Part shown: piece by piece, positions 25,281 to 33,082 of the stretch
Layout: every line of letters starts with the position of its first letter
Position numbering within the stretch: the first letter of the stretch is position 1
Source of the DNA: Candidatus Gottesmanbacteria bacterium CG_4_10_14_0_8_um_filter_37_24
GTDB lineage: Bacteria > Patescibacteriota > Microgenomatia > 2-02-FULL-39-11
Direction: 5' to 3'
NCBI GenBank assembly: GCA_002785215.1
Contig: PFMK01000091.1
Location: forward strand, 1 to 43,281
Length of the DNA stretch: 43,281 nucleotides
The notes under the pieces: model-generated
The model's database searches: none
What the model saw: only the letters and a program-made list of their open reading frames with translations
Told to the model about the DNA's origin: nothing
Position numbers and translations under genes: made by a program

Positions 25281-25681
25281 TTAATTGATAATTGTTAGTT
25301 GCTAGTTGATAATTAGGAAAATGCGCTACAAAGTATCAATCCAAGAGCGAACTTTCCAGTTTGGCATACGCATTATCAAGATGATTAAATCTCTCCCCAA
25401 AAATCCTGCCGGATATGCGATTGGCAATCAAATCGTAAGAAGCGGGACTTCGATCGGAGCAAATATTTGTGAAGCGCAAGATGCTGTATCCAAGGCTGAT
25501 TTCATCCATGAATGTTTCTTTAAAAGAAGCAAGGGAAACTGAATATTGGATAAAAACGATTGTAGCCTCAGAAATTCTTCCGAAACAAAAAATGGCGTTG
25601 CTACTTGCAGAAATAGAAGAAATTGTTAAAATACTAAGAGCTAGTTTGAAAAAGTTGAAGAGTAATTAAATTATCAATTAA
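25281..25681. mobile_element. S23-type ORF bracketed by 13-bp inverted repeats
   Basis: A 13-bp sequence at 25,281-25,293 (TTAATTGATAATT) recurs as its exact reverse complement at 25,669-25,681. The repeats enclose only the four-helix-bundle ORF, and the right copy begins at its stop codon. S23 ORFs are known from intervening sequences of 23S rRNA genes, where the ends pair into a stem. Here the unit stands between genes, next to a tRNA. Confidence 0.5.
25321..25669 (+). pseudogene. Four-helix-bundle (S23 / 23S rRNA intervening-sequence) protein, frameshifted
   Basis: The first frame begins MRYKVSIQERTFQFG and includes IVRSGTSIGANICEAQDAVSKADFIH, typical of S23 family proteins. Near 25,510 the reading must change frame to continue MNVSLKEARETEYWIKTIV and on to the end. 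The break falls in the middle of the motif that normally reads DFIHKMNISLKEA, where about two bases are missing. An AGGA stretch lies just upstream of the ATG. The family forms pentameric helical bundles of unknown function. A sequencing error is possible; otherwise the gene is inactive. Confidence 0.75.
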
Positions 25682-25701
25682 TAATTAACAATTGAATATT
25701 T

Positions 25702-25993
25702 TCCCCTGTAGCTCAATGGTAGAGCGGCTTCCTGTCAGATTAAGGCAGCTTTACGCAGAAATGCGTAATGAAAAATCGGGCTAATTCGGGGAACTCCCGT
25801 CCCGCACCGTATGGTACAGGACAGGACAATCCCGAGCTAAACGATGTACCGTCTGGTACGTCGAAATGTGTAGAGACTATATACCCGATCCCTCGTAGCT
25901 TTATGCGAAGTGGGAATAAGATAGTCCAAACCTTTTGGCAACAGAAGGGTATTTGTAAGAAGAAGGTTCGTGGTTCGAGTCCACGCGGGGGAG
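25702..25993 (+). tRNA. tRNA-Asn(GUU) interrupted by a group I intron
   Basis: Exon 1 is 25,702-25,735 and exon 2 is 25,956-25,993; joined they make a 72-nt cloverleaf. The acceptor TCCCCTG pairs with CGGGGGA, the D stem is GCTC/GAGC, the anticodon loop is CTGTTAA, the T arm is CGTGG-TTCGAGT-CCACG, and the discriminator is G. The anticodon GTT and overall sequence match bacterial tRNA-Asn. The anticodon stem has one G-A mismatch at its base. CCA is not encoded. The intron splits the anticodon between its second and third bases. Confidence 0.88.
25736..25955 (+). ncRNA. Group I self-splicing intron in the tRNA-Asn anticodon loop
   Basis: The 220-nt intron follows the rule that exon 1 ends in T and the intron ends in G. 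GGCAG (about 25,750) can pair with the exon end CTGT, with T-G at the splice site, as P1. The core resembles the cyanobacterial tRNA-Leu intron subgroup: GCTAATTCGGGGAA, then ACAATCCCGAGCTAA, then TAGAGACTATA, matched by AGATAGTCCA as the second P7 strand. There is no homing-endonuclease ORF. Exact pairings need a covariance model. Confidence 0.85.
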
Positions 25994-26315
25994 CAAGATT
26001 GTTCTTACTCGAACTTAGCCTCGTTTTTAATGAATGAGCAGTTCGTTGTAAGTCTTCATAATAAACTTTCTTCATTAATTTAAGTCCTCAGTTTGTGTAA
26101 TGATTACATATTTACCCTATCTTGTGACTCCCGGGGGGGTGGGTGGCGTGGTTAAAAGAACCGTTTACCTCCCCTAATGGAACCAGCGCGACTAGTAAAG
26201 TACTAATTATGTCCAGACCTGTTTATTTAAATATAATCAATATTTTTAAAATTGACAGACTTATAGATATGGGAGTATTATTCAGGTAATTATTGATATT
26301 TATATTAAAATAAAT
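25994..26315. other. Gap between tRNA-Asn and the collagen-like gene; left repeat module
   Basis: No coding region is supported. The stretch holds a module starting CTTGTGACTCC (26,121-26,131), a G-rich run, a small GGTT/AACC hairpin, and AGTAAAGTA (26,194-26,202) followed by TGTCCAGA. A related module lies on the other side of the collagen-like gene. The last 100 nt are very AT-rich. Confidence 0.5.
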
Positions 26316-27018
26316 ATGAAGCACATTTTTGCAGTAATCGGATCAGTTCTTATTTTATCCCTTTCAACTACCACGGTATCAGCCGCAAATAATTCTACTT
26401 TTATCCCTCAAAATATATTTGATTCTCTTTTTAAAAATATAAAACAAGGTTCAACAGGAGCAACAGGAAAACAAGGACCAGTTGGAGCAACAGGACCGAA
26501 AGGAGTAACGGGTCCTATAGGACCAATAGGACAAACAGGACTACAAGGACCTACAGGATTGGGTGGACCAACAGGATCAACTGGATCCACTGGGGGGTAT
26601 GGCTGGATCAACAGGTCCAACAGGTCCAAGTGGTCTAGAAGGTCCGACAGGAGCTACTGGGATACAAGGGGCAACTGGTTTAATTGGTCCTGTAGGCTCA
26701 ACAGGTGTACCAGGTTTACTCCCAACAGTAGCAGAGTTCGATTTGATTGATGGAACATATGGGCCACTGCATCATTCCCCTGATATGAATTTGACCGGTA
26801 GACGACTTTTATTCGTAAAAATGACATCAATAGGGACCGGGACTTTAACAATACGCAACGGACCCGATATATATAATCACTGGACTGATCAGGAAACATT
26901 CTATTTAGATTCTGGTACTATGCAAAGTCATCAATTTGTCGTACCGGTAAAGGATGCAATTTATGGTTTAAGGATTAATGGAAATTTCACAATGAAAATT
27001 ACAGCGTTTGCGATATAA
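26316..27018 (+). pseudogene. Secreted collagen-like protein, reading frame broken at a G6 run
   Basis: The first frame encodes a signal peptide (about residues 1-23, ending VSA), a short lead, and Gly-X-Y repeats rich in Thr and Pro (GSTGATGKQGPVGATG). At the G run 26,592-26,597 the frame changes. The second frame carries further repeats (GSTGPTGPSGLEGPTG) and a C-terminal beta-rich domain of about 95 residues (LPTVAEFDLIDG to KITAFAI), like the trimerising heads of bacterial collagen-like surface proteins. A five-G run would rejoin the frames, and two Gs would give perfect Gly-X-Y register. The gene may be phase-variable, a pseudogene, or affected by a homopolymer error. It would act at the cell surface. 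Confidence 0.8.
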
Positions 27019-27350
27019 TTATACATAGAATATCTCAATAACTAAATTATATCTTCCCTCATCTTTTACTTTTTTCCCCACGTTTGCAAATTACTACAAC
27101 ACGACATAGACCATCCGCCTCGGTGGCCTTATTATAACAACTTGTGACTCCTTGGCGCATCACAGAGCGGAGTAAAGTATTAGATCTGTCTAGATGTTAT
27201 CAGTCTATTTGAAAAAGGTACTTAATATAAATACTTCTCTAAGAAGGAAGTATTTTATGTTTCAAAAAATATAAAAAGTATATAACAAATAACTAATAGG
27301 ATTCCCCCAATAATATTTGGATCGAACCTTATACTTACAGATAAAATTTA
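27019..27350. other. Gap after the collagen-like gene; right repeat module
   Basis: No gene is supported. CTTGTGACTCC (27,141-27,151) and AGTAAAGTAT (27,171-27,180) followed by TGTCTAGA repeat the module seen before the collagen-like gene, but with 30 instead of 73 bp between the two parts. A small stem (CCATCCG with CGGTGG, near 27,111-27,126) lies before it. Confidence 0.5.
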
Positions 27351-27965
27351 TTATCTCTTTATTTTTTTACATGCCTCTTTTGACGTAGTAATCCAGCTAT
27401 TATCTATCTGACAGCAAACAGTATCAATACAATTTTCAAGCGTCATCTTTTTTATTCCACCGCCACATTCTCTTGCAATTTGACAATCATATAGTGTTGG
27501 TGTTGGTATTTGGGTTATTACTAGACTTGAAGCGTTCCTATGGTATTCTTCACCATTTATAATATAACAAGCCCAAAGAATTTCATTCTGTTTTTTCGCT
27601 ATTTCGCTTTCTTCAATACTGGCTATTACATCTTTTCCGATTACAGATTTTAACCAATCTAATACTAATCCTCCAGGTGGACATTCCGTATAATTTTTGG
27701 CATAAATATCTAAAGCTTCCTCTCGGTCGCTTAATATTAGTATAGGAGTAGGAGTAATTACAGGAGTGGAAGTAGGAGTTACAGACGGTCGACGGAAAAA
27801 TGACATATCGAAAAATTTATTATTTTCAAACGGTTTTACTAAAAAAAATAATAATAAGATTACTACCACTCCAATAATTATTAAAAGTTGTTTATATGTT
27901 GGGGAAAATACAAACGTTATGCGGGGCTCTGTATTATTTTTCTGATTCTTTTCTACTTTTTTCAT
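27351..27965 (-). CDS. Single-pass membrane protein with Thr/Pro linker and Cys-rich tail, unknown function
   Basis: The 204-residue protein has a charged cytoplasmic start, one transmembrane helix (about residues 28-45), a Thr/Pro-rich linker (VTPTSTPVITPTPIL), a globular part, and a C-terminal segment with six or seven cysteines (DCQIARECGG, CIDTVCCQ), which suggests disulfide-bonded folding outside the cell. I recognise no family. With the next gene and a truncated third gene it forms a small group of anchored surface proteins on the minus strand. Confidence 0.6.
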   Translation of the reverse strand: MKKVEKNQKNNTEPRITFVFSPTYKQLLIIIGVVVILLLFFLVKPFENNKFFDMSFFRRPSVTPTSTPVITPTPILILSDREEALDIYAKNYTECPPGGLVLDWLKSVIGKDVIASIEESEIAKKQNEILWACYIINGEEYHRNASSLVITQIPTPTLYDCQIARECGGGIKKMTLENCIDTVCCQIDNSWITTSKEACKKIKR

Positions 27966-28070
27966 AGGTTTTTATTTAAAACCCATTTAAAATACACCTA
28001 ATATCCATATTATTATCTATATGCCTTAAGTTAGCAATGACAATTGATTTTGAGTTATGACGAATGTATG

Positions 28071-28628
28071 TTAAGAATAAAATCCATCATATTTTCCATT
28101 ATTACCTTTTTTCGGATAATATTTATCAATCATGACATTACCCCCTATTTGGACTAATTCAAATACATATATCTTTTTTCCGTCATCAACCCAGCCACCA
28201 CCCATGTTATCATAACTAGAACGAGTTTCTTCTACCTCCACACGAAATCCTCTTTCAGCCTTCAATATGGACCCTAATTTGTATTCTGTGACTTTATATC
28301 CGAATCCTGCGGTCTTAAAGAGGCGTGGTGATGAATTCTCCAAGTCTAATGCCAGAAGAAAAGAGTATGTATCTGCTTCATCATTTGAAGAGGAGGGAGT
28401 GAAGAGCTTAAGAATGTCAGAGTTTCTTACCTTTTGAAGATCTTCAAATTTTATTACTACAGATTTAGCTACTTCTTCTGAGGAGGGAAAATCGGTTGGG
28501 GTAACAACTTTTGATGGTAGAGCAATTGGATTATTCGGTGTTTTTTCTGTTGTCTTAATAAGTGATTTTGTGGTATATCCTACAAAAAAAGCTAATATTA
28601 CAATGATTAAAACCCATACTTTGTTCAT
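28071..28628 (-). CDS. Anchored extracytoplasmic protein, unknown function
   Basis: The 185-residue protein has an N-terminal membrane anchor (about residues 4-22), a Thr/Pro-rich linker to about residue 50, and a beta-rich domain with VEVEETRSSYDNMGGGWVDDGKKIYVFELVQI. No motif names a family. It may present a small globular domain at the surface. The gene starts 105 nt after the upstream gene and has no clear Shine-Dalgarno. Confidence 0.6.
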   Translation of the reverse strand: MNKVWVLIIVILAFFVGYTTKSLIKTTEKTPNNPIALPSKVVTPTDFPSSEEVAKSVVIKFEDLQKVRNSDILKLFTPSSSNDEADTYSFLLALDLENSSPRLFKTAGFGYKVTEYKLGSILKAERGFRVEVEETRSSYDNMGGGWVDDGKKIYVFELVQIGGNVMIDKYYPKKGNNGKYDGFYS

Positions 28629-28664
28629 ATAACAGAAATTATTTTTAAAATTAATCAGTTAAAT

Positions 28665-28847
28665 TTAATAGTCTTCAATAAATTTTGTAATTATCAATTG
28701 TGGACACTTTAAACCAAGTACATAATATATCCTCGCCACATTGTCGTTGTATTTATTTGTGAATAATATAGGAAAATTATTGTTTAATAAATCTTGTTTT
28801 ATATGTTTTCGTATTTTCTCTTTATCTAGTTTTATAAGTACAGTCAT
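28665..28847 (-). CDS. Possible small protein of 60 residues
   Basis: An open frame of 60 codons with ATG start (MTVLIKLDKEKIRKH) overlaps the end of the truncated gene upstream by 26 nt. It is lysine- and isoleucine-rich and has no recognisable domain; the Shine-Dalgarno is weak. It may be real and coupled, or chance. Confidence 0.3.
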   Translation of the reverse strand: MTVLIKLDKEKIRKHIKQDLLNNNFPILFTNKYNDNVARIYYVLGLKCPQLIITKFIEDY

Positions 28848-29097
28848 CTACTTCAGCGTGTCGTCGATCATCTAAATATTTTGCTACTGATGTTGGTAAA
28901 CGACAGTCACTTAATAAGCCTCTTTCCAAGCAGGTGGTATTCCAAGAGTACAAATAAGCCTTATCAACTTTTTGGACACAGTCTGCAATCATTGTAGATT
29001 TCCGTTCTGCTTCCTGTTGGGCTACTATACCTGTTAAAATAATCTGTTCCTGTTGGGATTTGTTGTTAAAATACCCATACCCCTTTCGAGATATGAC
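28822..29097 (-). pseudogene. 5'-truncated gene of an anchored Cys-containing protein
   Basis: An open frame of 92 codons ends at the TAA complementary to 28,822-28,824 but has no usable start; a TAG lies upstream in frame at 29,098-29,100, inside the terminator hairpin. The residues YFNNKSQQEQIILTG look like sequence just after a lost transmembrane helix. They are followed by regularly spaced cysteines (MIADC, NTTCLERG, SDCRLP, DDCTY) and a YSW motif. The 5' end seems to have been removed where the right-hand island joins. Confidence 0.55.
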
Positions 29098-29146
29098 CTA
29101 CACAAGGTTTCTGACGAGGAGCTCTCGCCCCTTGTGTAGGTTTTTT
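29097..29146 (+). terminator. Strong intrinsic terminator at the island edge
   Basis: CCTACACAAGG (29,097-29,107) pairs perfectly with CCTTGTGTAGG (29,130-29,140), and TTTTTT follows (29,141-29,146). No plus-strand gene precedes it within 2 kb, so it may be left over from the donor of the island or insulate the island from outside transcription. Confidence 0.85.
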
Positions 29147-29253
29147 CGCCATGCTCTCTTTTTTAGAGAGTTTAGGTATTAAACTATAAATATTTTACGC
29201 TAGTCCTTCAAAATACTCAACGAAAGAAGTAGAATAAAAGCAATTTACTTGAT

Positions 29254-29598
29254 ATGAGCAGTAGAAAAGAAACTCCTAAAATTACTAAGACAAAAGATGG
29301 TAAATTGGTTTCATGGCGACATCCTGGAGGTAAATTGCTACGAGTCGGTCCTGATTCTTTAACAGATAGTGAACTTATTGCGATTCTAATAGGTAGTGGG
29401 GTTCCAGGTAAATCAGCAGAATCTATTGCTAACGAACTTTTATCTCGTTTTCAATCTTTCAGAGGACTTGCAAATCAACAATTAGAAAAGTTTAAGGAGA
29501 TAAAAGGTTTAAAAACTGTAAAAGTTGTTAGAATTGCTGCTGCATTTGAAATTGCAAAGCGAATTGTTAATCAAGTTCTTAAAGAGAGAGAGAAATGA
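29254..29598 (+). CDS. RadC N-terminal (UPF0758-N) helix-hairpin-helix protein without the JAB domain
   Basis: The 114-residue protein matches only the N-terminal domain of RadC: RVGPDSLTDSELIAILIGSG (with Pro-Asp for the usual hairpin start), KSAESIANELLSRF, and FKEIKGLKTVKVVRIAAAFEIAKRI. The metal-protease JAB domain that normally follows is absent. The domain is expected to bind DNA. Its stop overlaps the start of the nuclease-methyltransferase gene in an ATGA, so the two are translationally coupled and may form one complex. It could help target or regulate the restriction enzyme; that role is inference. Confidence 0.8.
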   Translation: MSSRKETPKITKTKDGKLVSWRHPGGKLLRVGPDSLTDSELIAILIGSGVPGKSAESIANELLSRFQSFRGLANQQLEKFKEIKGLKTVKVVRIAAAFEIAKRIVNQVLKEREK

Positions 29599-32500
29599 TT
29601 AGAAATCCCAATCCATTTGATACTACTATCACAAAGACAGAACGCACTGATAACCAAAAAATTGTGGAGTGGATGAACCAAATTATAAGAGAAGAAAATC
29701 TTCATTTTGGACTGGCAGAACAGGAAACAAGTGGTAGTGATAGAAAGCAACCAGACATTATCCTTTTTAAAGCTCCACAAAGTACATTAGTATCATTAGT
29801 ATTAGAACTTAAACCACCTTATTTTGACCCATTAGATTATGAAGAAGTGAAAAAACCAGCATGGGATAAAGCAAATATAAGAAAAGCTCCGTATTTTGCT
29901 ACGTCTAATTTTAAGAGTTTATATCTTTTTAACACCGAAAAAGCAAATAAGTTTGAATCAGAGGAACGACAAATAATCGATAAATATACCCTATCAAGTT
30001 TAGAAGATTTAAATTTAATAGAAGAACTAATATATAAGAACTCGATACTAAAGAGTCTTACTATCTTTTTAAAAGACCTTGATGGTTATGTACATGGCCA
30101 AAAACCGGAGAAATTACTGGCAATCGATGAGTGGTTAATTTATAGACTGCAGGAGAAAGTAAAGATACTTTCAAATTACTACCGAAGACTGATAGAAGAA
30201 AAGAGTCTAAATGATATTGAATTTAGAAAAAGACTGAGGATTTGGTTTAATAGACAAGGTTGGGGGTTTACAGCCCAAACACAAGATTTTGCTAAAGCAG
30301 CAAGGCAAACAGCTTATCTTCTGGTTAATAAGATACTTTTCTATGATGTATTACGTACATCGTTTCCCCAAAATTTCCCACAGATGCATATACCAGACGA
30401 TTTCAATAAAGGTGGAATGGTGCAAAGACATTTACAAAACTTTTTCGATGAGGTTTTAAAAATTGATTATGAAACAATTTATTCAACTGATTTTATCGAC
30501 GAAACAGCTTTTCCTGATGATGAAAATGTTATTTATCACATAAGGGAATTAGTAAAGAGTCTTAATCGTTTTAATTTTGCGAAGATAGAATTTGAAGTGT
30601 TGGGACGGATTTTTGAGAGTTTAATTCCTCAAGAAGAAAGACATGTTCTAGGTCAGTATTTTACTCACTCGGATATAGTCGACCTCATTCTTTCTTTTGC
30701 TATCAGAAATGAGAAAGATAAAATATTTGACCCTGGTTGTGGAGCAGGAACTTTTCTTCGTCGTGCTTACCATCTAAAGAAGTTAATAAATCCCAATCTT
30801 ACCCATGATGAAATCATTCCGACTCTTTGGGGAAATGATATTGCGAAATTTCCCGCACATCTTGCTACTATCAATTTAGCCATTGCTGATTTAAAGAGTA
30901 AAGATAATTATCCTCGTATTGTGCAAAAAGACTTCTTTGAATGGAGACCTGGAATTGTTGACCTTCCTGAAAGTACCAAAAAAGTGTTTTTAAAAAGTCT
31001 AGGTAAGGAGGAAAAAGAAGTAGTAGTTCCAAAGTATTTCGATGCGATTGTTGGTAACCCACCTTATACTCGACAGGAAGAAATGGATGATTTAATGGGA
31101 AGCCAAGGTCAGAAATATAAAGAGGAATTAATTGAAAAAGCAGTCAGAGATGAGAGTGGAAGGTTATATGCAAATATATCAAAACGTGCTGGTCTTCATG
31201 CATATTTCTTTGTTCATGGGACTAAGTTTTTAAAGAGTAACGGACGATTTGGGTTTATCGTTTCCAATTCATGGTTAGATGTTGATTATGGAAAAGGCCT
31301 TCAAGAACACTTTCTAAAACACTACAAATTAAAGGCGGTTATTGAATCGAAGATAGAGAGATGGTTTGAAGATGCAGAGATAAATACTTGTATTGTTTTA
31401 CTTGAAAAGTGTGAGGGTGAAAATAAAGAAAAAGCTAAAGAGCGAGAAGAAAACCTTGTTAGATTTGTTTACCTCAAAAAGTGTCTGTCAGAATTTATAC
31501 CTAAAGCATCAAGGATATTTGAAGAAACTGTTGAAAGAAAAGAATCGGTAGAAAGACTTTTACAATATATTTTTTCCAAAACTGTTTTTTTTGAAAATGA
31601 TGACCTTAGAGTTTACTGTAAACCTCAAAAGGAGTTATGGGATGAAGGCTTTGATGATGAAATGCAAGAATATACCGGTTCTAAATGGGGTAAGTATATT
31701 CGAGCACCACAGATATTTTTTACCATACTAGAAAAAGCTAAAGACCAATTGATTCCACTCAAAAAAATCGCTACAGTAAGACGGGGTATTACCACAGGTG
31801 CAAATGAATTCTTTTACTTAACTGAAGATGAGATAAAAAGGAAAAAGATAGAAAAAGAATTCTGGATGCATAAAGACGAAAGTGGCAAATGGGTACCAAA
31901 TTACATTATCAGGTCTCCAAGAGAATGTAAGAGTATTATAGTAAATCCTCAAGATTTGAAATATAGAGTTCTGTTGGTACATAAGAATAGAGATGAACTT
32001 AAAGGAACACATTTATTGAGTTACATAAAAGAAGGAGAAAGAAAAGGTTTTCATAAAAGGCCAACATGTGAAAGTAGAAAAAAATGGTGGGATTTGGGTA
32101 GAAGAAGACAAGCATTACTGAATGTTAATTATTTAATCAATGATGTAGGAAGAGCATACATTGGAAAATATTGGGCAAGTGATGATTTTCAAGAAATTCA
32201 TACGGAAAAGAAAATAGAGGTATTTCTTAACTCTTCTATTTTTTGGCTCTTTCAGAATATCGAAGGTAGGACATCTTTTGGGGGCGGTTTACTAAAAATT
32301 CAGACGTATGAGTTTAAAAATTTACTTGTGGTTATACCTAATGATAAAGCAATAGAGTTATTTAAGAAACTGAGTACGAGACAAATTAATTCAGTATTTG
32401 AAGAGATAGGTGCCAATACAAGTGATGAGGTATCTATGTCTAAAATAAAACCTGATAGACATATTCTTGATAGTGTAATTATGGGAAATATACTGGGATT

Positions 32501-33035
32501 GACAGAGTTAGAGCAAATCGAGGTATATAAATCGGTGATAGACTTAGTAAGAAGTCGACTAGAGAGAGCAAAAAGTGTTAAGAAAAAAAATAAGACCAAA
32601 GAGGGAATAGACATTTCATTACTTGTTAAAACAATAATAGATAAAATTGGAGAGAATAGACTTGGAGAATTTTATAGGAAACATATTTTGAGTAGAAAAG
32701 ATTTGAAAAAGATAATTTTACCTGAGCTTACAGAGTCCCCCACAATCAGTCAAACTTTAATGGATTTCAGACTTATAAGCGGACGTAAGTCTATTGACTG
32801 TAATACTGAAGAAGAAGCAAAGTATTGCAAAGTATTTTTAGAGGCTGGTTGGAGTGAGGTAAAAGTCCCAAAAGATGCAGAATATTTAGGAAATATCTTA
32901 CTTCAATTAGAAAAAATCGGCAGAGAAGTAAAAGAGGCAATCACTTATTATACCGAAGGTGTTTTAGATACAAAAATCCAGAATCAAGTTGAACATATAG
33001 TATGGCAGGAGGTTTCAAGTTTAGAAACAAATTAA
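29595..33035 (+). CDS. Type IIG-like restriction-modification protein (PD-(D/E)XK nuclease plus Eco57I-type adenine methyltransferase)
   Basis: The 1146-residue protein joins restriction and modification in one chain. The N-terminus has a PD-(D/E)XK site: Asp54 in KQPDIILF and Glu71-Leu-Lys73 in VLELK. After a helical connector comes the N6-adenine methyltransferase core, with SAM motif I FDPGCGAGTF (Asp379), a GND in motif III, and catalytic NPPY (Asn488) in AIVGNPPYTRQ. The region after about residue 690 resembles a target-recognition domain (ATVRRGITTGANEFFYL, FLNSSIFWLFQN). A helical tail completes it. It would recognise a specific site, methylate adenine on host DNA and cut unmodified DNA. 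The upstream RadC-N gene overlaps by 4 nt; the kinase gene follows after 47 nt. Confidence 0.88.
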   Translation: MIRNPNPFDTTITKTERTDNQKIVEWMNQIIREENLHFGLAEQETSGSDRKQPDIILFKAPQSTLVSLVLELKPPYFDPLDYEEVKKPAWDKANIRKAPYFATSNFKSLYLFNTEKANKFESEERQIIDKYTLSSLEDLNLIEELIYKNSILKSLTIFLKDLDGYVHGQKPEKLLAIDEWLIYRLQEKVKILSNYYRRLIEEKSLNDIEFRKRLRIWFNRQGWGFTAQTQDFAKAARQTAYLLVNKILFYDVLRTSFPQNFPQMHIPDDFNKGGMVQRHLQNFFDEVLKIDYETIYSTDFIDETAFPDDENVIYHIRELVKSLNRFNFAKIEFEVLGRIFESLIPQEERHVLGQYFTHSDIVDLILSFAIRNEKDKIFDPGCGAGTFLRRAYHLKKLINPNLTHDEIIPTLWGNDIAKFPAHLATINLAIADLKSKDNYPRIVQKDFFEWRPGIVDLPESTKKVFLKSLGKEEKEVVVPKYFDAIVGNPPYTRQEEMDDLMGSQGQKYKEELIEKAVRDESGRLYANISKRAGLHAYFFVHGTKFLKSNGRFGFIVSNSWLDVDYGKGLQEHFLKHYKLKAVIESKIERWFEDAEINTCIVLLEKCEGENKEKAKEREENLVRFVYLKKCLSEFIPKASRIFEETVERKESVERLLQYIFSKTVFFENDDLRVYCKPQKELWDEGFDDEMQEYTGSKWGKYIRAPQIFFTILEKAKDQLIPLKKIATVRRGITTGANEFFYLTEDEIKRKKIEKEFWMHKDESGKWVPNYIIRSPRECKSIIVNPQDLKYRVLLVHKNRDELKGTHLLSYIKEGERKGFHKRPTCESRKKWWDLGRRRQALLNVNYLINDVGRAYIGKYWASDDFQEIHTEKKIEVFLNSSIFWLFQNIEGRTSFGGGLLKIQTYEFKNLLVVIPNDKAIELFKKLSTRQINSVFEEIGANTSDEVSMSKIKPDRHILDSVIMGNILGLTELEQIEVYKSVIDLVRSRLERAKSVKKKNKTKEGIDISLLVKTIIDKIGENRLGEFYRKHILSRKDLKKIILPELTESPTISQTLMDFRLISGRKSIDCNTEEEAKYCKVFLEAGWSEVKVPKDAEYLGNILLQLEKIGREVKEAITYYTEGVLDTKIQNQVEHIVWQEVSSLETN

Positions 33036-33082
33036 AAGTATTATTTTTATGAAAATAAATATTAAAAATTCATTTTACATTT

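Noticed and set aside
25740..26075. Open frames on both strands across the tRNA-Asn intron, possible homing endonuclease
   Set aside because: They follow the conserved intron core and tRNA exon, are short, and lack LAGLIDADG, GIY-YIG or HNH motifs.
26408..26629. Minus-strand frame rich in Pro and Val-Gly
   Set aside because: It is the mirror of the repetitive Gly-X-Y coding sequence.
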